NCBI GenBank assembly: GCA_021777635.1
Contig: JAJYDI010000021.1
Coordinates: forward strand, 1 to 16,390
DNA length: 16,390 nt
Source of the DNA: Pseudomonadota bacterium
Lineage (GTDB): Bacteria > Pseudomonadota > Gammaproteobacteria > Xanthomonadales > Rhodanobacteraceae
Direction of reading: 5' to 3'
In this document: positions 16,111 through 16,390 of the stretch, in pieces
How the letters are laid out: every line of letters starts with the position of its first letter
How positions within the stretch are numbered: position 1 is the first letter of the stretch
Translations under genes and position numbers: made by a program
Notes under the pieces: generated by a model
Told to the model about the DNA's origin: nothing
Databases searched by the model: none
Seen by the model: only the letters and a program-made list of their open reading frames with translations

Positions 16111-16390
16111 TCAGAAGTTGGGCCGGGTCGGCGCCGCGTTGAAACGCGCCACGCTGGCTTCGATCTCGGCGCGCGCGGCCGCGGCATCGCCCCAGCCCGA
16201 CAGCTTCACCCACTTGCCCTTCTCGAGATCCTTGTAATGCTCGAAGAAGTGGCCGATGCGCTCCAGCCAGTGGCCCGACACCTGGTTGATGTCGCTGATG
16301 TGGGCGTAGCCGTTGAACACCTTCGACGTCGGTACCGCGATCAGCTTGGTGTCCTCGCCGGCCTCGTCGGTCATGTTGAGCATGCCGACC
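16111..16390 (-). CDS. ppa: Inorganic pyrophosphatase, C-terminal part (partial)
   Basis: The last 93 codons of a class A soluble inorganic pyrophosphatase, which splits PPi to two phosphates and pulls biosynthetic reactions forward in the cytoplasm. The right edge of the window cuts it inside the conserved DEAGEDTKLIAVP motif, whose acidic residues and lysine belong to the metal/PPi site. The later HFFEHYKDLEKGKWVKLSGW block is nearly identical to that of E. coli Ppa. The tail ends in SVARFNAAPTRPNF. The gene converges on the hydroxylase-sulfotransferase gene across 73 bases in which I see no convincing terminator. Confidence 0.96.
   Translation of the reverse strand, partial: VGMLNMTDEAGEDTKLIAVPTSKVFNGYAHISDINQVSGHWLERIGHFFEHYKDLEKGKWVKLSGWGDAAAARAEIEASVARFNAAPTRPNF

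Noticed and set aside
16037..16390. Functional link between ppa and the sulfotransferase, since making PAPS releases pyrophosphate
   Set aside because: ppa is a general housekeeping gene on the opposite strand with convergent orientation. Adjacency alone gives no support.

Overview
The window is GC-rich chromosomal DNA, about 70% by eye, packed with housekeeping and envelope genes. I see no insertion sequence, phage gene, CRISPR array, tRNA or rRNA. The gene content and the order waaA / tolC / pcm-like / thiC suggest a gammaproteobacterium of the Xanthomonadales (Lysobacterales) type, although similar order occurs in Pseudomonas. This placement is an inference, since no rRNA or ribosomal protein gene is present.

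Layout from left to right. The 3' end of glnE (nitrogen control) converges on an ELM1-family gene. A divergent pair of plus-strand genes follows: a RutE-type nitroreductase and a periplasmic YceI protein, closed by a strong hairpin at 2831-2873. From 2987 to 8864 lies a lipopolysaccharide core/lipid A block: a 69-residue CHCC zinc-finger protein, a GT4 glycosyltransferase, an O-antigen ligase (waaL-like), a WaaE/KdtX-like GT2 glycosyltransferase overlapping waaL, a minus-strand LpxL/HtrB-like acyltransferase, and waaA (Kdo transferase) divergent from the acyltransferase. These enzymes add Kdo and acyl chains to lipid A, extend the core and attach O-antigen.

waaA overlaps tail-to-tail with a minus-strand operon of a PIMT-like methyltransferase and the outer-membrane channel tolC. 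Upstream of that operon are an unrecognised 111-aa gene and a divergent TetR-family regulator. They share a 67-bp intergenic region holding an AT-rich inverted repeat that overlaps a perfect -10 box placed almost on the regulator's ATG.

Next comes a TPP riboswitch controlling thiC. Below it I see a repeated octamer that could act as the switching strand. Just 46 bp after thiC is the least ordinary gene of the window: a 613-aa protein joining an N-terminal aspartyl/asparaginyl beta-hydroxylase-type 2-oxoglutarate oxygenase to a C-terminal PAPS-dependent sulfotransferase. It could hydroxylate a target and then sulfate it. The window ends in the C-terminal part of inorganic pyrophosphatase on the minus strand.

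No stretch above 300 bases lacks a gene. The best candidates for something undescribed are the hydroxylase-sulfotransferase fusion, the TetR operator with its possible leaderless transcript, and the PIMT-like protein that lacks the usual catalytic T/S motif.
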